Positions 33,641 through 43,335 are shown, counted from the first letter of the stretch. The stretch: 64,000 nt of DNA from Streptomyces tateyamensis (GCF_003205575.1 NZ_PYBW01000155.1:1-64000), one strand, 5' to 3'. A program made the numbers and translations. Notes: generated by a model not told the origin, from the letters alone.

Positions 33641-34966
33641 ATGACCGACACCCTGTGGCCCGCACCGGTTGCGACCGGCGCCGTCGACGCGACTGTCACC
33701 GTCCCCGGTTCCAAGTCCGTCACCAACCGCGCGCTGATCCTGGCCGCGCTGGCCGGCGAGCCCAGTTGGGTGCGCCGTCCGCTGCGCAGCCGTGACTCCC
33801 AGCTGATGGCGGACGGCCTGCGGGCCCTGGGCGTGGGCATCGAGGAGCAGGTCAACAACTCGGCCGGCGGCACCGGCGGCGGCGAGGCCTGGCGGATCAT
33901 CCCGGCCCCGCGGCTCAGCGGGCCGGCCCGGATCGACGTCGGCAACGCCGGCACCGTGATGCGCTTCCTGCCGCCGCTGGCCGTGCTGGCCGACGGCGCG
34001 GTGCACTTCGACGGCGACCCGCGCAGCCACGAGCGCCCGCAGCACGGCGTGATCGACTCGCTGCGCGCGCTCGGCGCCCGGATCGAGGACGGCGGCCGCG
34101 GCGGCTTCCCGCTGACCGTGCACGGCACCGGCGCGCTGGACGGCGGCGTGGTCGAGCTGGACGCCTCGGCCTCCTCGCAGTTCGTCAGCGCGCTGCTGCT
34201 CTCCGGCGCCCGCTACAACCAGGGCGTCGAGGTCCGCAACACCGGCGGCCCGGTCCCCTCGCTGCCGCACATCCGGATGACGGTGGACATGCTGCGCCTG
34301 GCCGGCGTCCAGGTGGACGCGCCGGAGGACGGCGGCGAGCCGGACGTCTGGCGGGTCACCCCGGGCGCGCTGCTCGGCCGCGACCTGGTGGTCGAGCCGG
34401 ACCTGTCCAACGCCGCGCCGTTCTTCGGCGCCGCGCTGGTGACGGCCGGTCAGGTGACGGTGCGGGACTGGCCCCGGCACACCACCCAGCCGGGCGACCA
34501 GTTGCGCGAGATCTTCGGGCAGATGGGCGGCCGGGCCGAATTCACCGACGAGGGCCTGAGCTTCACCGGCACCGGTGCCGTGCACGGCATCGAGGTCGAC
34601 CTGCACGACGTGGGCGAGCTGGCCCCGGTGATCGCCGCGGTCGCCGCGCTGGCCGACTCCGAGTCCCACCTGTACGGCATCGCGCACCTGCGGATGCACG
34701 AGACCGACCGGCTGGCCGCGCTGGCCAAGGAGATCAACGAGCTGGGCGGCGACGTCAGCGAGACCGCCGACGGCCTGCGGATCCGACCGCGCCCGCTGCA
34801 CGGCGGCGTGTTCCACACCTACGAGGACCACCGGCTGGCCACCGCCGCCGCGGTGCTCGGCCTGGTGGTGCCCGGCGTCGAGGTGGAGAACATCGCCACC
34901 ACCGCCAAGACGCTGCCCGACTTCCCCGAGATGTGGACCGATCTGCTCGGCCGGGCGGCCGGCTGA
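33641..34966 (+). CDS. aroA: 3-phosphoshikimate 1-carboxyvinyltransferase (EPSP synthase)
   Basis: This 441-residue two-domain enzyme transfers enolpyruvyl from PEP to shikimate-3-phosphate in aromatic amino-acid synthesis. Signatures present are PGSKSVTNRALILAALA (residues about 24-40), NAGTVMRFLPP (the PEP-site region) and RMHETDRLAAL. It is the non-class-I type usual in actinobacteria. ATG 33641 begins the conserved N-terminus. It is followed after 18 bp by rsgA, as in mycobacteria (Rv3227/Rv3228). Confidence 0.96.
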   Translation: MTDTLWPAPVATGAVDATVTVPGSKSVTNRALILAALAGEPSWVRRPLRSRDSQLMADGLRALGVGIEEQVNNSAGGTGGGEAWRIIPAPRLSGPARIDVGNAGTVMRFLPPLAVLADGAVHFDGDPRSHERPQHGVIDSLRALGARIEDGGRGGFPLTVHGTGALDGGVVELDASASSQFVSALLLSGARYNQGVEVRNTGGPVPSLPHIRMTVDMLRLAGVQVDAPEDGGEPDVWRVTPGALLGRDLVVEPDLSNAAPFFGAALVTAGQVTVRDWPRHTTQPGDQLREIFGQMGGRAEFTDEGLSFTGTGAVHGIEVDLHDVGELAPVIAAVAALADSESHLYGIAHLRMHETDRLAALAKEINELGGDVSETADGLRIRPRPLHGGVFHTYEDHRLATAAAVLGLVVPGVEVENIATTAKTLPDFPEMWTDLLGRAAG

Positions 34967-34984
34967 GCAGGGAGGACCAGCACC

Positions 34985-36040
34985 ATGCGCCGTTACGGCA
35001 AGGACGCCGACGAGGACGACATCCGCAACCGCCCGGCCCGCGGGGGCTCCCGGCCCCGGACCCGGACCCGGCCCAAGCACGAGGACGCCGCCGGGGCGAT
35101 GGTGCTGACCGTCGACCGGGGCCGGGTGACCTGCCTGGTCGAGGCCGGCACCAAGCGCGAGCGCGAGGTGGTCGCGATGAAGGCCCGCGAGCTCGGCCGC
35201 AAGGGCGTGGTGGTGGGCGACACCGTCAACCTGGTCGGCGACCTGTCCGGCGAGCCGGACACGCTGGCCCGGATCGTGCGGGTCGAGGAGCGCAGCTCGG
35301 TGCTGCGCCGCACCGCGGACGACGACGACCCGTACGAGCGGATCGTGGTGGCCAACGCCGACCAGCTGGCCATCGTCATCGCGCTGGCCGACCCGGAGCC
35401 GCGCCCGCGGCTGATCGACCGCTGCCTGGTGGCCGCCTACGACGCCGGCATGGAGCCGCTGCTGGTGCTCACCAAGTCCGACCTGTCCCCGGCCGAGCCG
35501 CTGCTGGAGTCCTACGCCCCGCTCGGCATCCAGTACGTGGTGACCCGGCGGGACGTGCTGGCCACGGACGGGGCGGAGGCGGTGCGCGAGCACCTGCGCG
35601 GGCTGTCCACGGTCTTCATCGGGCACTCCGGGGTCGGCAAGACCACCCTGGTCAACGCCCTGGTGCCGGCCCACCAGCGGACCACCGGGCACGTCAACGC
35701 GGTGACCGGGCGCGGCCGGCACACCACCGTCTCGGCCCTGGCGCTGCGGCTGCCCCCGCCGCCGGGGGCCAAGCCGGGCTCGAAGAAGGCGCTGGACCCG
35801 GGCTGGGTGATCGACACGCCCGGCTTCCGGTCCTTCGGCCTGTCGCACATCGACCCGTCCCGGGTGATCCTCGCCTTCCCCGACCTGGAGCCGGGCACCG
35901 CCGACTGCCCGCGCGCCTGCAGCCACGACGAGCCGGACTGCGCGCTGGACGCCTGGGTGGCGGACGGCCACGCCGACCCGGCCCGGCTGTACTCGCTGCG
36001 CCGGCTGCTCTCCTCCCGGGACCCCCGCGAGGAGGACTGA
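34985..36040 (+). CDS. rsgA: ribosome small-subunit-dependent GTPase A
   Basis: This 351-residue circularly permuted GTPase assists late 30S assembly. It has an OB-fold (about residues 40-100), then G4 TKSD, G1 GHSGVGKTT (P-loop, near 219) and G3 DTPG in permuted order. The C-terminal zinc knuckle is CPRACSHDEPDC. It is slightly longer than average because of an N-terminal basic extension. ATG 34985 is preceded by AGGGAGGA at good spacing. It is cotranscribed with aroA. Confidence 0.95.
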   Translation: MRRYGKDADEDDIRNRPARGGSRPRTRTRPKHEDAAGAMVLTVDRGRVTCLVEAGTKREREVVAMKARELGRKGVVVGDTVNLVGDLSGEPDTLARIVRVEERSSVLRRTADDDDPYERIVVANADQLAIVIALADPEPRPRLIDRCLVAAYDAGMEPLLVLTKSDLSPAEPLLESYAPLGIQYVVTRRDVLATDGAEAVREHLRGLSTVFIGHSGVGKTTLVNALVPAHQRTTGHVNAVTGRGRHTTVSALALRLPPPPGAKPGSKKALDPGWVIDTPGFRSFGLSHIDPSRVILAFPDLEPGTADCPRACSHDEPDCALDAWVADGHADPARLYSLRRLLSSRDPREED

Positions 36041-36121
36041 ACCGCCACCGGGTGCCGCCCACCCGCTGATTGCCGATCATAAGGAGAGCGGCGCACGGCC
36101 GACCACGACGGAGGAGGCGCA

Positions 36122-36445
36122 GTGGCCTGGTTCATGGTGGTCCTCGCGGGCTTGCTGGAGACCGGATTCGCCATCAACCTCAAGCTGAGCCACGGGTTCA
36201 CCAAGCTGTTGCCGACCATCGCCTTCGCGCTGTTCGCGCTGAGCAGCTTCGGCCTGCTCACCCTCTCGCTCAAGCACCTGCCGGTGGGCAGCGCGTACGC
36301 GGTGTGGACGGGGATCGGCGCGGCCGGCACCGCGGTCTACGGGATGGTCTGGATGGACGAGTCCACCTCGGTGCTCAAGCTGGTCTCGATCACCCTGGTG
36401 ATCGCCGGCGTGGTGGGCCTGCAGATCAGCGGGTCCGGCCACTGA
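36122..36445 (+). CDS. small multidrug resistance family exporter, SugE/Gdx-like
   Basis: This 107-residue, four-helix SMR transporter has the essential membrane Glu at residue 13 (LLETGF). The Gdx/SugE-type signatures KLSHGFT and LPVGSAYAVWTGIGAAGTA are present, pointing to guanidinium export rather than drug efflux by EmrE. GTG 36122 follows GGAGGAG. I looked for a guanidine riboswitch in the 81-bp leader and did not recognise one. A lone SMR gene would act as a dual-topology homodimer. Confidence 0.88.
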   Translation: MAWFMVVLAGLLETGFAINLKLSHGFTKLLPTIAFALFALSSFGLLTLSLKHLPVGSAYAVWTGIGAAGTAVYGMVWMDESTSVLKLVSITLVIAGVVGLQISGSGH

Positions 36446-36488
36446 ACGCTGCCCGGCACCGGGGCACCCGAGCGGTACTGTTCGACCC

Positions 36489-37286
36489 ATGGCCGACTAC
36501 CACGATGACCTCCGCCTCGCCCACGTGCTCGCCGACTCGGCCGACTCGATCACCCTGGACCGGTTCCGGGCACTCGACCTGACGATCGAGACCAAGCCCG
36601 ACCTGACCCCGGTCTCGGACGCCGACAAGGCCGCCGAGGAACTGGTGCGCGGGGTGCTGCAGCGGGCGCGGCCGCGGGACGCGGTGATGGGCGAGGAGTT
36701 CGGCCTGGTCGGCTCGGGCCCCCGGCGCTGGGTGATCGACCCGATCGACGGCACCAAGAACTACATCCGCGGGGTGCCGGTCTGGGCCACCCTGATCGCG
36801 CTGCTGGAGGTCGGCCCGGACGGGGTGGAGCAGCCGGTGGTCGGCATGGTCTCCGCGCCGGCCCTGCAACGGCGCTGGTGGGCGGCGCAGGGCCTGGGCG
36901 CCTACGCCGGGCGCAGCCTGGCCAAGGCGAGCCGGATCCAGGTCTCCTCGGTGGCCCGGATCGAGGACGCCTCGCTCTCCTACTCCTCGCTCTCCGGCTG
37001 GGAGGAGCGCGGCCGCCTCGACCCGTTCCTGGACCTGACCCGCGCCTGCTGGCGGACCCGGGCCTACGGCGACTTCTGGTCCTACATGATGGTGGCCGAA
37101 GGCGCCGTGGACATCGCCGCCGAACCCGAACTGAACCTGTGGGACATGGCCGCCCCGTGCATCGTGGTCCAGGAGGCCGGCGGCCGCTTCACCGGCCTGG
37201 ACGGCATCGACGGCCCCAGCGGCGCGGACGCGGTCGCCTCCAACGGCCTGCTGCACGACGAGGCGCTGCGCCGGCTGAGCGTCTGA
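36489..37286 (+). CDS. hisN: histidinol-phosphatase, inositol-monophosphatase family
   Basis: This 265-residue IMPase-fold phosphatase has metal-binding motifs GEEFG (about residue 68), WVIDPIDGTKNYIRG (about 81) and ELNLWDMAA (about 212). The FWSYMMVAEGAVD segment is typical of the actinobacterial HisN branch, which completes the histidinol-phosphate step of histidine synthesis. ATG 36489 lies 43 bp after the SMR gene. It converges on the SEL1 gene with only 22 bp between stop codons. Confidence 0.93.
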   Translation: MADYHDDLRLAHVLADSADSITLDRFRALDLTIETKPDLTPVSDADKAAEELVRGVLQRARPRDAVMGEEFGLVGSGPRRWVIDPIDGTKNYIRGVPVWATLIALLEVGPDGVEQPVVGMVSAPALQRRWWAAQGLGAYAGRSLAKASRIQVSSVARIEDASLSYSSLSGWEERGRLDPFLDLTRACWRTRAYGDFWSYMMVAEGAVDIAAEPELNLWDMAAPCIVVQEAGGRFTGLDGIDGPSGADAVASNGLLHDEALRRLSV

Positions 37287-37308
37287 CGCACCGCCGGGCG
37301 ACGGACCG

Positions 37309-39226
37309 TCAGGCCGTCATCTCCGGGTGCATCGCGTCCAGCAGCCGGGCGGCGCGCTCGGCCACCTCGGGGGGGGCCGAGGTCGGTGGCACGGCGGCAC
37401 CAGTTCTCCGCCTGCACCGGCTCGCCGCGGCGCAGCGCGAGCAGGGCCAGGCGCAGCGCGGCGCGGCCGTGGCCGGCGTCGGCGGCCCGGGTGTACCAGA
37501 GCATCGCCTCCGCCTCGCGCTCCTGACGGGCCAGCAGCAGGCCGAGGTTGAAGGCGGCGCTGCGGCTGCCGTGCTCGGCGGCCCGCCGGTACCAGCTCTC
37601 GGCGATCTCCAGCGCGCCACGCTCGGCGGCCCGCACGCCCATCCGGACCTGGGCCCGGCTGTGGCCGGCGTCGGCGGCCACCGCGAACCAGTGCTCGGCC
37701 TGCTCCGGGGCCGCCTGGCGGCGGTCCAGCAGCACGGCGAGCCGGAAGGCGCCCTCGGCCGAGCCGGCCTCGGCGGCCTGCTGGTAGCGGTCCAGCGCGG
37801 CGCCCAGGTCGCCGCGCTGCTCCTTGGCCACCGCCAGCTGCAGCGCGGCCTCGCCGTGGCCCTCGGCAGCGGCCCGCGCGTACCACTCGTGGGCCATCCG
37901 CTGCTCGCCGCGGCCGGCGTGCAGGATGCCGAGGTTGAAGGCGCCGTCCACGCTGCCGGCCTCGGCGGCCTTGGAGAACCAGGGCTCGGCGCCGGCCTCG
38001 TCGCCGCGCTGCAGCAGCACCACGGCCAGCGCGTTGCAGGCCTCCCGGTGGCCGGCGTAGGCGGCCCGGCGGTACCACTGCTCGGCCTGCGCCTCGCGGC
38101 CGGTGGAGGCGCAGAGCAGGCCCAGGTTGAAGGCGCCGTTGTGGTCGCCGGCCTCCAGCGCCGCCCGGTACCAGCGCTCGGCCTCCTTGTCCTCGCCGCG
38201 GCCCGCGTGCAGCGCGCCCAGCGCGTTGGCCGCGTTGCCGTCGCCGGCCTCGGCGGCCTCGCGCCACCACTCGGCGGCGGCGACCAGGTCGCCGGTGTCG
38301 CGCAGCAGGAAGCCCAGCGCGCAGGCGGCCCGCGGCTCGCCGTTCTGCGCGGACTGCCGGTACCAGCGGGCCGCCTCCTCGCGCAGGCGCTGTTCGCCCT
38401 TGGCGCGCTCCTCGACCAGCACGCCCAGGCGCAGCGCCGCCCTGGCGTGGCTGCGCACCGCGGCGGTGCGGTACCAGGTCTCGGCACTGTCCTTGTCGCC
38501 GGCCGCCTCGCGCATCCGGGCCAGCCGGTAGGCGGCCTCGCGGTGGCCCGCGTCGGCGGCCAGCCGGAACCAGCGCTCGGCCCGCACGTCGCGCCGGTGC
38601 TCCATCAGGTCGCCCAGGGCGTAGGCGCCCAGCGCGTGCCCCTGCTCGGCGGCGAAGTGCAGCCAGTACTCGGCCGACTCCTCGTCACCGTGGTCGCGCA
38701 GGTGCAGGCCCAGGGCGTGCGCGGCCGGCGCGCTGCCGGCCACCGCGGCCTGGCGCCACCACTGGCCGGCCTCCGAGCGGTGGCCGCGCTGGTGCAGCAG
38801 CACGCCCAGGTTGTTGGCGGCGGCGCGCAGCCCCGCGGCGGCGGCCCGCCGCAGATACGGTTCGGCCTCGTCCAGGTCTCCGCGGCGCAGCAGCAGCGCG
38901 CCCAACTGGCTGGCGGCGCCCGGGTCGCCGGTGTCGGCGGCGGCGCGGTGGCGGGTCTCCAGGGCGGCGCACTCGCGGGCGGCCAGCTCGCTCTCGAAGC
39001 TGTCGCTGTCGCCCGCGGCGACCTCCGACGCCTCGGCGGTGGTGCCCCCGGGCACGGCCGGCGGGCCGGCCGGCTGCGGGTGGCGGCCGGCGAGCGGCGG
39101 GGCCGGGACGGGCTCCAGGCTCTCCGGGCCGTAGCCCGGGCGCGGGAGCGGGCCGCCCAGGCCGCGCTGGGCGGGCACGGGTGCGGTGGTGACGTCGGTG
39201 TCCGGCTGCCTGCCGATCAGCTTCAT
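37309..39226 (-). CDS. SEL1/TPR-like repeat protein, frameshifted near its 3' end
   Basis: About fifteen SEL1-like repeats of 36 residues follow a Pro-rich N-terminus of some 70 residues (start ATG 39226, MKLIGRQ). Each repeat has the pattern A..LG.L...G....AE.W...AA..G, forming a solenoid scaffold for protein contacts. As sequenced, a run of eight G (37369-37376; C on the coding strand) shifts the frame. The unshifted frame continues 68 codons into antisense of hisN, while one fewer base gives the natural ending VAERAARLLDAMHPEMTA and a stop at 37309. I give the coordinates of the restored gene. Partners are unknown. Confidence 0.8.
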
Positions 39227-39487
39227 GCCGACTCCCGCTCCCCCCGAGTGTCGTGGCATCCCGCGGGGACGCGTGACGGCTCACGGCTCGTCAACAGCCG
39301 CGCCTCGTCCCCCAACTGGTCCATCGTCGCATCACCCGAACACCCGCGTACACCTGCCCGCGCGATTTTGCCGGGCCGGACCGAAGCCGGCGGAGATTGC
39401 TTCGGCGCTTTGTCGACTTCCCGACACTTGCGCCTCACAAACCCCCCTGCCGCACGGCTTGGTGCGGATCTTGGCCCCATAGTAGCG

Positions 39488-39522
39488 GAGGCGGTGCCAC
39501 CGCTTAGGGGTGGCACCGCCTC
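39488..39522 (-). terminator. terminator after the chitinase operon
   Basis: The arms GAGGCGGTGCCACC (39488-39501) and GGTGGCACCGCCTC (39509-39522) form a 14-bp perfect stem, 31 bp beyond the stop codon of the second chitinase. Confidence 0.82.
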
Positions 39523-39552
39523 TTGCTGTGGCCGGGTCGGCCTACGGGGGAC

Positions 39553-41583
39553 TCAGCTGAGGCTGAAGTCGTCCGCGTAGTACGTGCCCTGTCCGTACCA
39601 GCCGTGCACCCAGATGGTCACCGAGGTGACCGAGGCGCCGGTGGTGAACTTGGTGGACAGCTGCGACCAGCCGGAGCCGGAGGTCCAGGTCGAGGTGTCC
39701 GCGCCGGAGCCGGTCACGCCGAGGTAGGTGTAGTTGCCCTGCACCCAGCCGGCCAGCGTGTACGTGGTGTTGGGCTTGACCGTGACGGTCTGCGAGCACT
39801 GGGCGTCGTCACTGGCGCTGGCAGCGCCCGCCAGGGCGTGCGAGCCGGAGTGCGCCGGGCTGCTCACCACCGAGCCCAGGTTTCCGGTGCAGGTCCACGG
39901 GGAGAGGGCGCCGGACTCGAAGCCGCCGTTGACCACCCCGCCGCCGGACGGACCGGTCGGGGTCGGCGTGGGAGTCGGGGTCGGCGTGGGGCTGGGGGTC
40001 GGGGTCGGGGTCGGGGTGGGAGTCGGCGTGGGGCTGTGGGTCGGGGTCGGCGTCGGGGTGGGCGTGGGCGTGCCGGTCGGCGGGGCCGGGCAGTTGCTCG
40101 CCGAGCCGTTGGTGTCGGTCACCACCGCGTTGAACAGGGTGGCCGCCGGGTCCAGGTCGTAGAGCGAGAACATCATCGTCCCGCCAAGGCCGTTGCAGTG
40201 CAGGTAGTCGGCCTTGGCCTGGATCGACTGCTTGTTCTCGCCGGACCAGAAGTTGGTGCCGTCGTAGAACCAGGCGGCCTGCGCGGCCGGGTCCCAGAAG
40301 GTGTCGGCGGGGTTGTCCACCACGCCGGACAGCTCCTTGTACATCCGGGTGCCCGCCACGTTGCCGGAGTCGGGCGCGCCGGGCGCCGGCTGGGTGGCCG
40401 CCTGGAACAGGCCGTGGTTGCTGCCCGCCGCCACGCCGGTCCAGCCGCGGTAGTAGAACGGAACGCCCATGTTGAGCTTGCCCGCCGGGAAGCCGCCGGG
40501 GATGCCGTACTGGGCGTCACCGACCGTGTAGGCCTTGATCGCCTCGTCCGCCGAGTACTTGGAGGTGCCCGGGGCGATCGGGTTGGACGGGTCGGCCGGG
40601 TTGTCGTAGATCGGCGCCTGGTGGTTGGTGGGGCCGGTCGCCTCCCAACCGCCGTGCATGTCGTAGGTCATCGGGTCGGCGAAGGTCAGGTACTGGCCGA
40701 TCTTGTCGGTCTCGACGGACCGGATCTTGTCCTGACCGGCCGGCAGCGCCGCCGAGAGCGAGTAGGTCTTGCCGTCCGCGGCACCCTGGGTGTTCAGCTC
40801 GGACCGGAACTCGGCCAGCAGCGCGGTGAAGTTCTGCTTGTCCGCCGTCGAGGAGTGGTTGCCGGTGTGGCCGCCGCCGCCCGGGTACTCCCAGTCGATG
40901 TCGAAGCCGTCGAAGATCCCCTTGCCGGTGCCGGGGCCGCCATAGCCGCCCTGCGAGGGCAGGTTGCCCTTGATGAACATGTCGATGCAGGAGGAGACGA
41001 ACTTCTTGCGCGAGGCGTCGCTGGCCGCCGCGTCCGAGAAGTACTTGGAGTAGGTCCAACCGCCCAGGCTGAGCACCACCTTGAGGTTGGGGTACTTGGC
41101 CTTGAGCTCCTGCAGCTGGTGGAAGTTGCCGGCGATCGGCTGGTTCCAGGTGTCGGTGGAGTTGTCCACCGAGTTGCCGTTGGCGAAGGTCTTGCCGTAG
41201 TCGGCGAACGAGTCGCCGGCCCCGTCGCCCGCGTTGGGGTTGTTCTCGTCCTGCGAGGCGGCCGAGTTCGCCTCGAAGCAGGTCAGGTTGGTCGGGTCGA
41301 TGTTCTCGAAGTCGTAGATCAGGGTGGTGAGTTTGCTCGCCTCACCGGTGGTGTCCACGTTCTTCAGGTAGAACGCGTTCTGGTAGACCGCCCACTGGTC
41401 GTAGTACGCCACCTTCATGCCGCCGGAGGTGGCGGCGGCTCCGGTGGTGTTGGCGGGGACCGCGGCGGGCGTGGCGGTGCCGGTGGCCTCGGCGTGGGCC
41501 ATGCCGAGCGCCGACATGGCGCCGCCCAGCAGGAGTCCGGCCGCGGCGGTCACCGCCCAGGCGGATCGACTGGTTCTGCGCAT
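39553..41583 (-). CDS. secreted GH18 chitinase with C-terminal carbohydrate-binding module
   Basis: This 676-residue exported chitinase has a signal peptide (to about residue 31, MAHAEA) and a GH18 barrel. The barrel has the substrate-floor motif VVLSLGGWTYS and the catalytic DGFDIDWEYPG (Glu acid), with further conserved MTYDMHG. Its length and insert suggest a subfamily-A-like processive chitinase with an alpha/beta insertion. A long Pro-Thr linker (about residues 490-540) joins a beta-sandwich carbohydrate-binding module (NGGFESGALSPW to the end). ATG 41583 lies 68 bp after the other chitinase, so both are likely expressed from the dre-containing promoter at 43336-43360. Confidence 0.92.
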   Translation of the reverse strand: MRRTSRSAWAVTAAAGLLLGGAMSALGMAHAEATGTATPAAVPANTTGAAATSGGMKVAYYDQWAVYQNAFYLKNVDTTGEASKLTTLIYDFENIDPTNLTCFEANSAASQDENNPNAGDGAGDSFADYGKTFANGNSVDNSTDTWNQPIAGNFHQLQELKAKYPNLKVVLSLGGWTYSKYFSDAAASDASRKKFVSSCIDMFIKGNLPSQGGYGGPGTGKGIFDGFDIDWEYPGGGGHTGNHSSTADKQNFTALLAEFRSELNTQGAADGKTYSLSAALPAGQDKIRSVETDKIGQYLTFADPMTYDMHGGWEATGPTNHQAPIYDNPADPSNPIAPGTSKYSADEAIKAYTVGDAQYGIPGGFPAGKLNMGVPFYYRGWTGVAAGSNHGLFQAATQPAPGAPDSGNVAGTRMYKELSGVVDNPADTFWDPAAQAAWFYDGTNFWSGENKQSIQAKADYLHCNGLGGTMMFSLYDLDPAATLFNAVVTDTNGSASNCPAPPTGTPTPTPTPTPTHSPTPTPTPTPTPTPSPTPTPTPTPTPTGPSGGGVVNGGFESGALSPWTCTGNLGSVVSSPAHSGSHALAGAASASDDAQCSQTVTVKPNTTYTLAGWVQGNYTYLGVTGSGADTSTWTSGSGWSQLSTKFTTGASVTSVTIWVHGWYGQGTYYADDFSLS

Positions 41584-41651
41584 GCGGGTGTCTTCTCTCT
41601 GTTGTGGGGGTGAGAGACGTCGGTCGCGGGGTGTGGGGCCCCGCTGTCCGG

Positions 41652-43220
41652 TCAGGGCATCGCGTGCAGGTGGCCGCCGACCGAAGTCGCGATGGAACTG
41701 CCGTTGCTGGCGTCCCAGTTGGTGGACCAGGTCATCGCACCGCCGATGCCGGGCCACTTGGTGGTGGGCTTGAAGGAGCCGCAGTTGGTACCGGCGGCCA
41801 GGCAGTCCAGGGCAGCGTCGACCACGCTGGGCGACAGGTAGCCGCCGCCCGCGGCGCTGCCCGAGGCCGGCACGCCCAGGCCCACCTGGCTCGGCGCCAG
41901 GCCGCCCTGCAGTTGGATGCAGGCCAGCGCGGTGAGGAAGTTCTCGGTGCCCTCGGAGTAGACGTTGCCGTCGCAGCCGTTCATCGAACCCGAGTTGTAG
42001 TACTGCATGTTGACGATGGTCAGGATGTCCTTGGTGGCCAGCGCCAGCTTGAAGTACTCCATGCCGGTGGACTGCATGTCGATCGTCTGCGGGGCCATGG
42101 TCAGCACGAAGCCGCTGCCCACCTTGGCCGCCAGCGAGTGCAGCGCCTGGCTCATGTAGGTCGAGTTGACCCCGTTCTCCAGGTCGATGTCGATCCCGTC
42201 GAACCCGTAGGCCTGGATCACCGAGTAGGCGCTGTTGGCGAAGTTGGCCGCGGAGGCGGCGTCGCTCACCGAGATGGTGCCGTTCTGACCGCCGACCGAG
42301 ACGATCACCTTCTTGCCGGCCGCGTGCTTGGCCGCGATGTCCGCCTTGAACTGGGCGTCGGTGTAGCCGCCCAGCTTGCTCGACAGGGTGCCGTCCAGCG
42401 CGAAGGAGATCGCGCCGGGCGTGCCGGTGGCGTTGGCGAAGGCCACCGCGATGATGTCGTAGGCCGGGTTGACGTCGCTGATCCGCTGGTCGGTGGCGCC
42501 GTTGTCGAAGTCCTGCCAGTAGCCGGTGAGCCGGTGCTTGTTCGGGCCCGTGGGGGTGGGCGAGGTGGGCGGCGGCGAGGTCGGCGGCTGGGTGGTGGGC
42601 GGCACCGTGGTGGGGGGCGCGGTGGTCGGCGGCGCCGTGCTGGGCGAGGCCGGGGTGGTCTCGCCGCCGGGCCCGGTGAGCAGCAGGTCGTCGGCGGCGT
42701 AGGCGCCGGTGCCGTACCAGCCGTGCAGGTAGACGGTCACGCTGGTGGTGCTCGGGCCGGTGGTGAAGCTGGTCTTCAACTGGTTCCAGGCCGCGTTGGT
42801 GCTCCAGGTGGAGGTGTCCGTGCCGCCGGTGCCGCTGTCGCCCAGGTAGACGTAGTTGCCCTGGACCCAGGCGCTGAGCGTGTAGGCGGAGTTCGGGCGC
42901 ACCGAAACCTGCTGGGTGCACTGCGCGTTGTCGCTGCCGGCCGGGACCGCCTGCAGCGCGTGGCTGCCGCTGTGCACCGGGCTGCCGACCACCGCACCGG
43001 AGTTGGCGGTGCAGCTCCACCCCTGCAGGGTGCCGCTCTCGAAGCCGGGGTTCTGCAGCAGGTTGAGCGCGTCGGCACTGGCGTCACCGCCCGCGGCGAG
43101 CAGCAGGCTGCTGCCGGCGATCACGGCCAGCGCGGCCGTCGAGGCCAGCGCCGCACGGGCGCCCGGGCGCCGGTGGCGCCGCTCGGGTCTGGAGTGGGTC
43201 ACTCTGGTCGCACGTTGCAC
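41652..43220 (-). CDS. secreted GH18 chitinase with N-terminal carbohydrate-binding module
   Basis: This 522-residue exported chitinase starts at GTG 43220 after AAGGAG. A twin-Arg-containing basic leader and hydrophobic segment (to about residue 50) form the signal. The carbohydrate-binding module comes first (NPGFESGTLQGW, about 55-180), then a Pro/Thr linker, then a GH18 domain. The catalytic motif is YGFDGIDIDLENG, and QYYNSGSM supplies the conserved Tyr. The short barrel without insertion is subfamily-B-like. The module is a close paralogue of the one at the C-terminus of the neighbouring chitinase. It is the first gene after the dre promoter. Confidence 0.92.
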   Translation of the reverse strand: MQRATRVTHSRPERRHRRPGARAALASTAALAVIAGSSLLLAAGGDASADALNLLQNPGFESGTLQGWSCTANSGAVVGSPVHSGSHALQAVPAGSDNAQCTQQVSVRPNSAYTLSAWVQGNYVYLGDSGTGGTDTSTWSTNAAWNQLKTSFTTGPSTTSVTVYLHGWYGTGAYAADDLLLTGPGGETTPASPSTAPPTTAPPTTVPPTTQPPTSPPPTSPTPTGPNKHRLTGYWQDFDNGATDQRISDVNPAYDIIAVAFANATGTPGAISFALDGTLSSKLGGYTDAQFKADIAAKHAAGKKVIVSVGGQNGTISVSDAASAANFANSAYSVIQAYGFDGIDIDLENGVNSTYMSQALHSLAAKVGSGFVLTMAPQTIDMQSTGMEYFKLALATKDILTIVNMQYYNSGSMNGCDGNVYSEGTENFLTALACIQLQGGLAPSQVGLGVPASGSAAGGGYLSPSVVDAALDCLAAGTNCGSFKPTTKWPGIGGAMTWSTNWDASNGSSIATSVGGHLHAMP

Positions 43221-43335
43221 GTTCTGCTCCTTGGATCGTCGCCGGGCGGCGAGTGGGGGCGATGGGGAGCCGTGGGGGGAGCGCGCTGCGCCGTCGGCCC
43301 GCACTGCTCCGCTCGTGCCGACGGCGGACTCAGAG

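Noticed and set aside
36041..36121. Guanidine riboswitch before the SMR gene
   Set aside because: None of the conserved ykkC, mini-ykkC or ykkC-III elements could be recognised in the 81-bp leader.
37082..37308. Extended C-terminus of the SEL1 protein antisense to hisN
   Set aside because: The alternative frame gives a conserved-looking ending exactly before hisN, so the extension is best seen as the result of a one-base insertion.
39940..40080. Simple-sequence repeat at the chitinase gene as a regulatory repeat
   Set aside because: It encodes the Pro-Thr linker of the protein and needs no other explanation.
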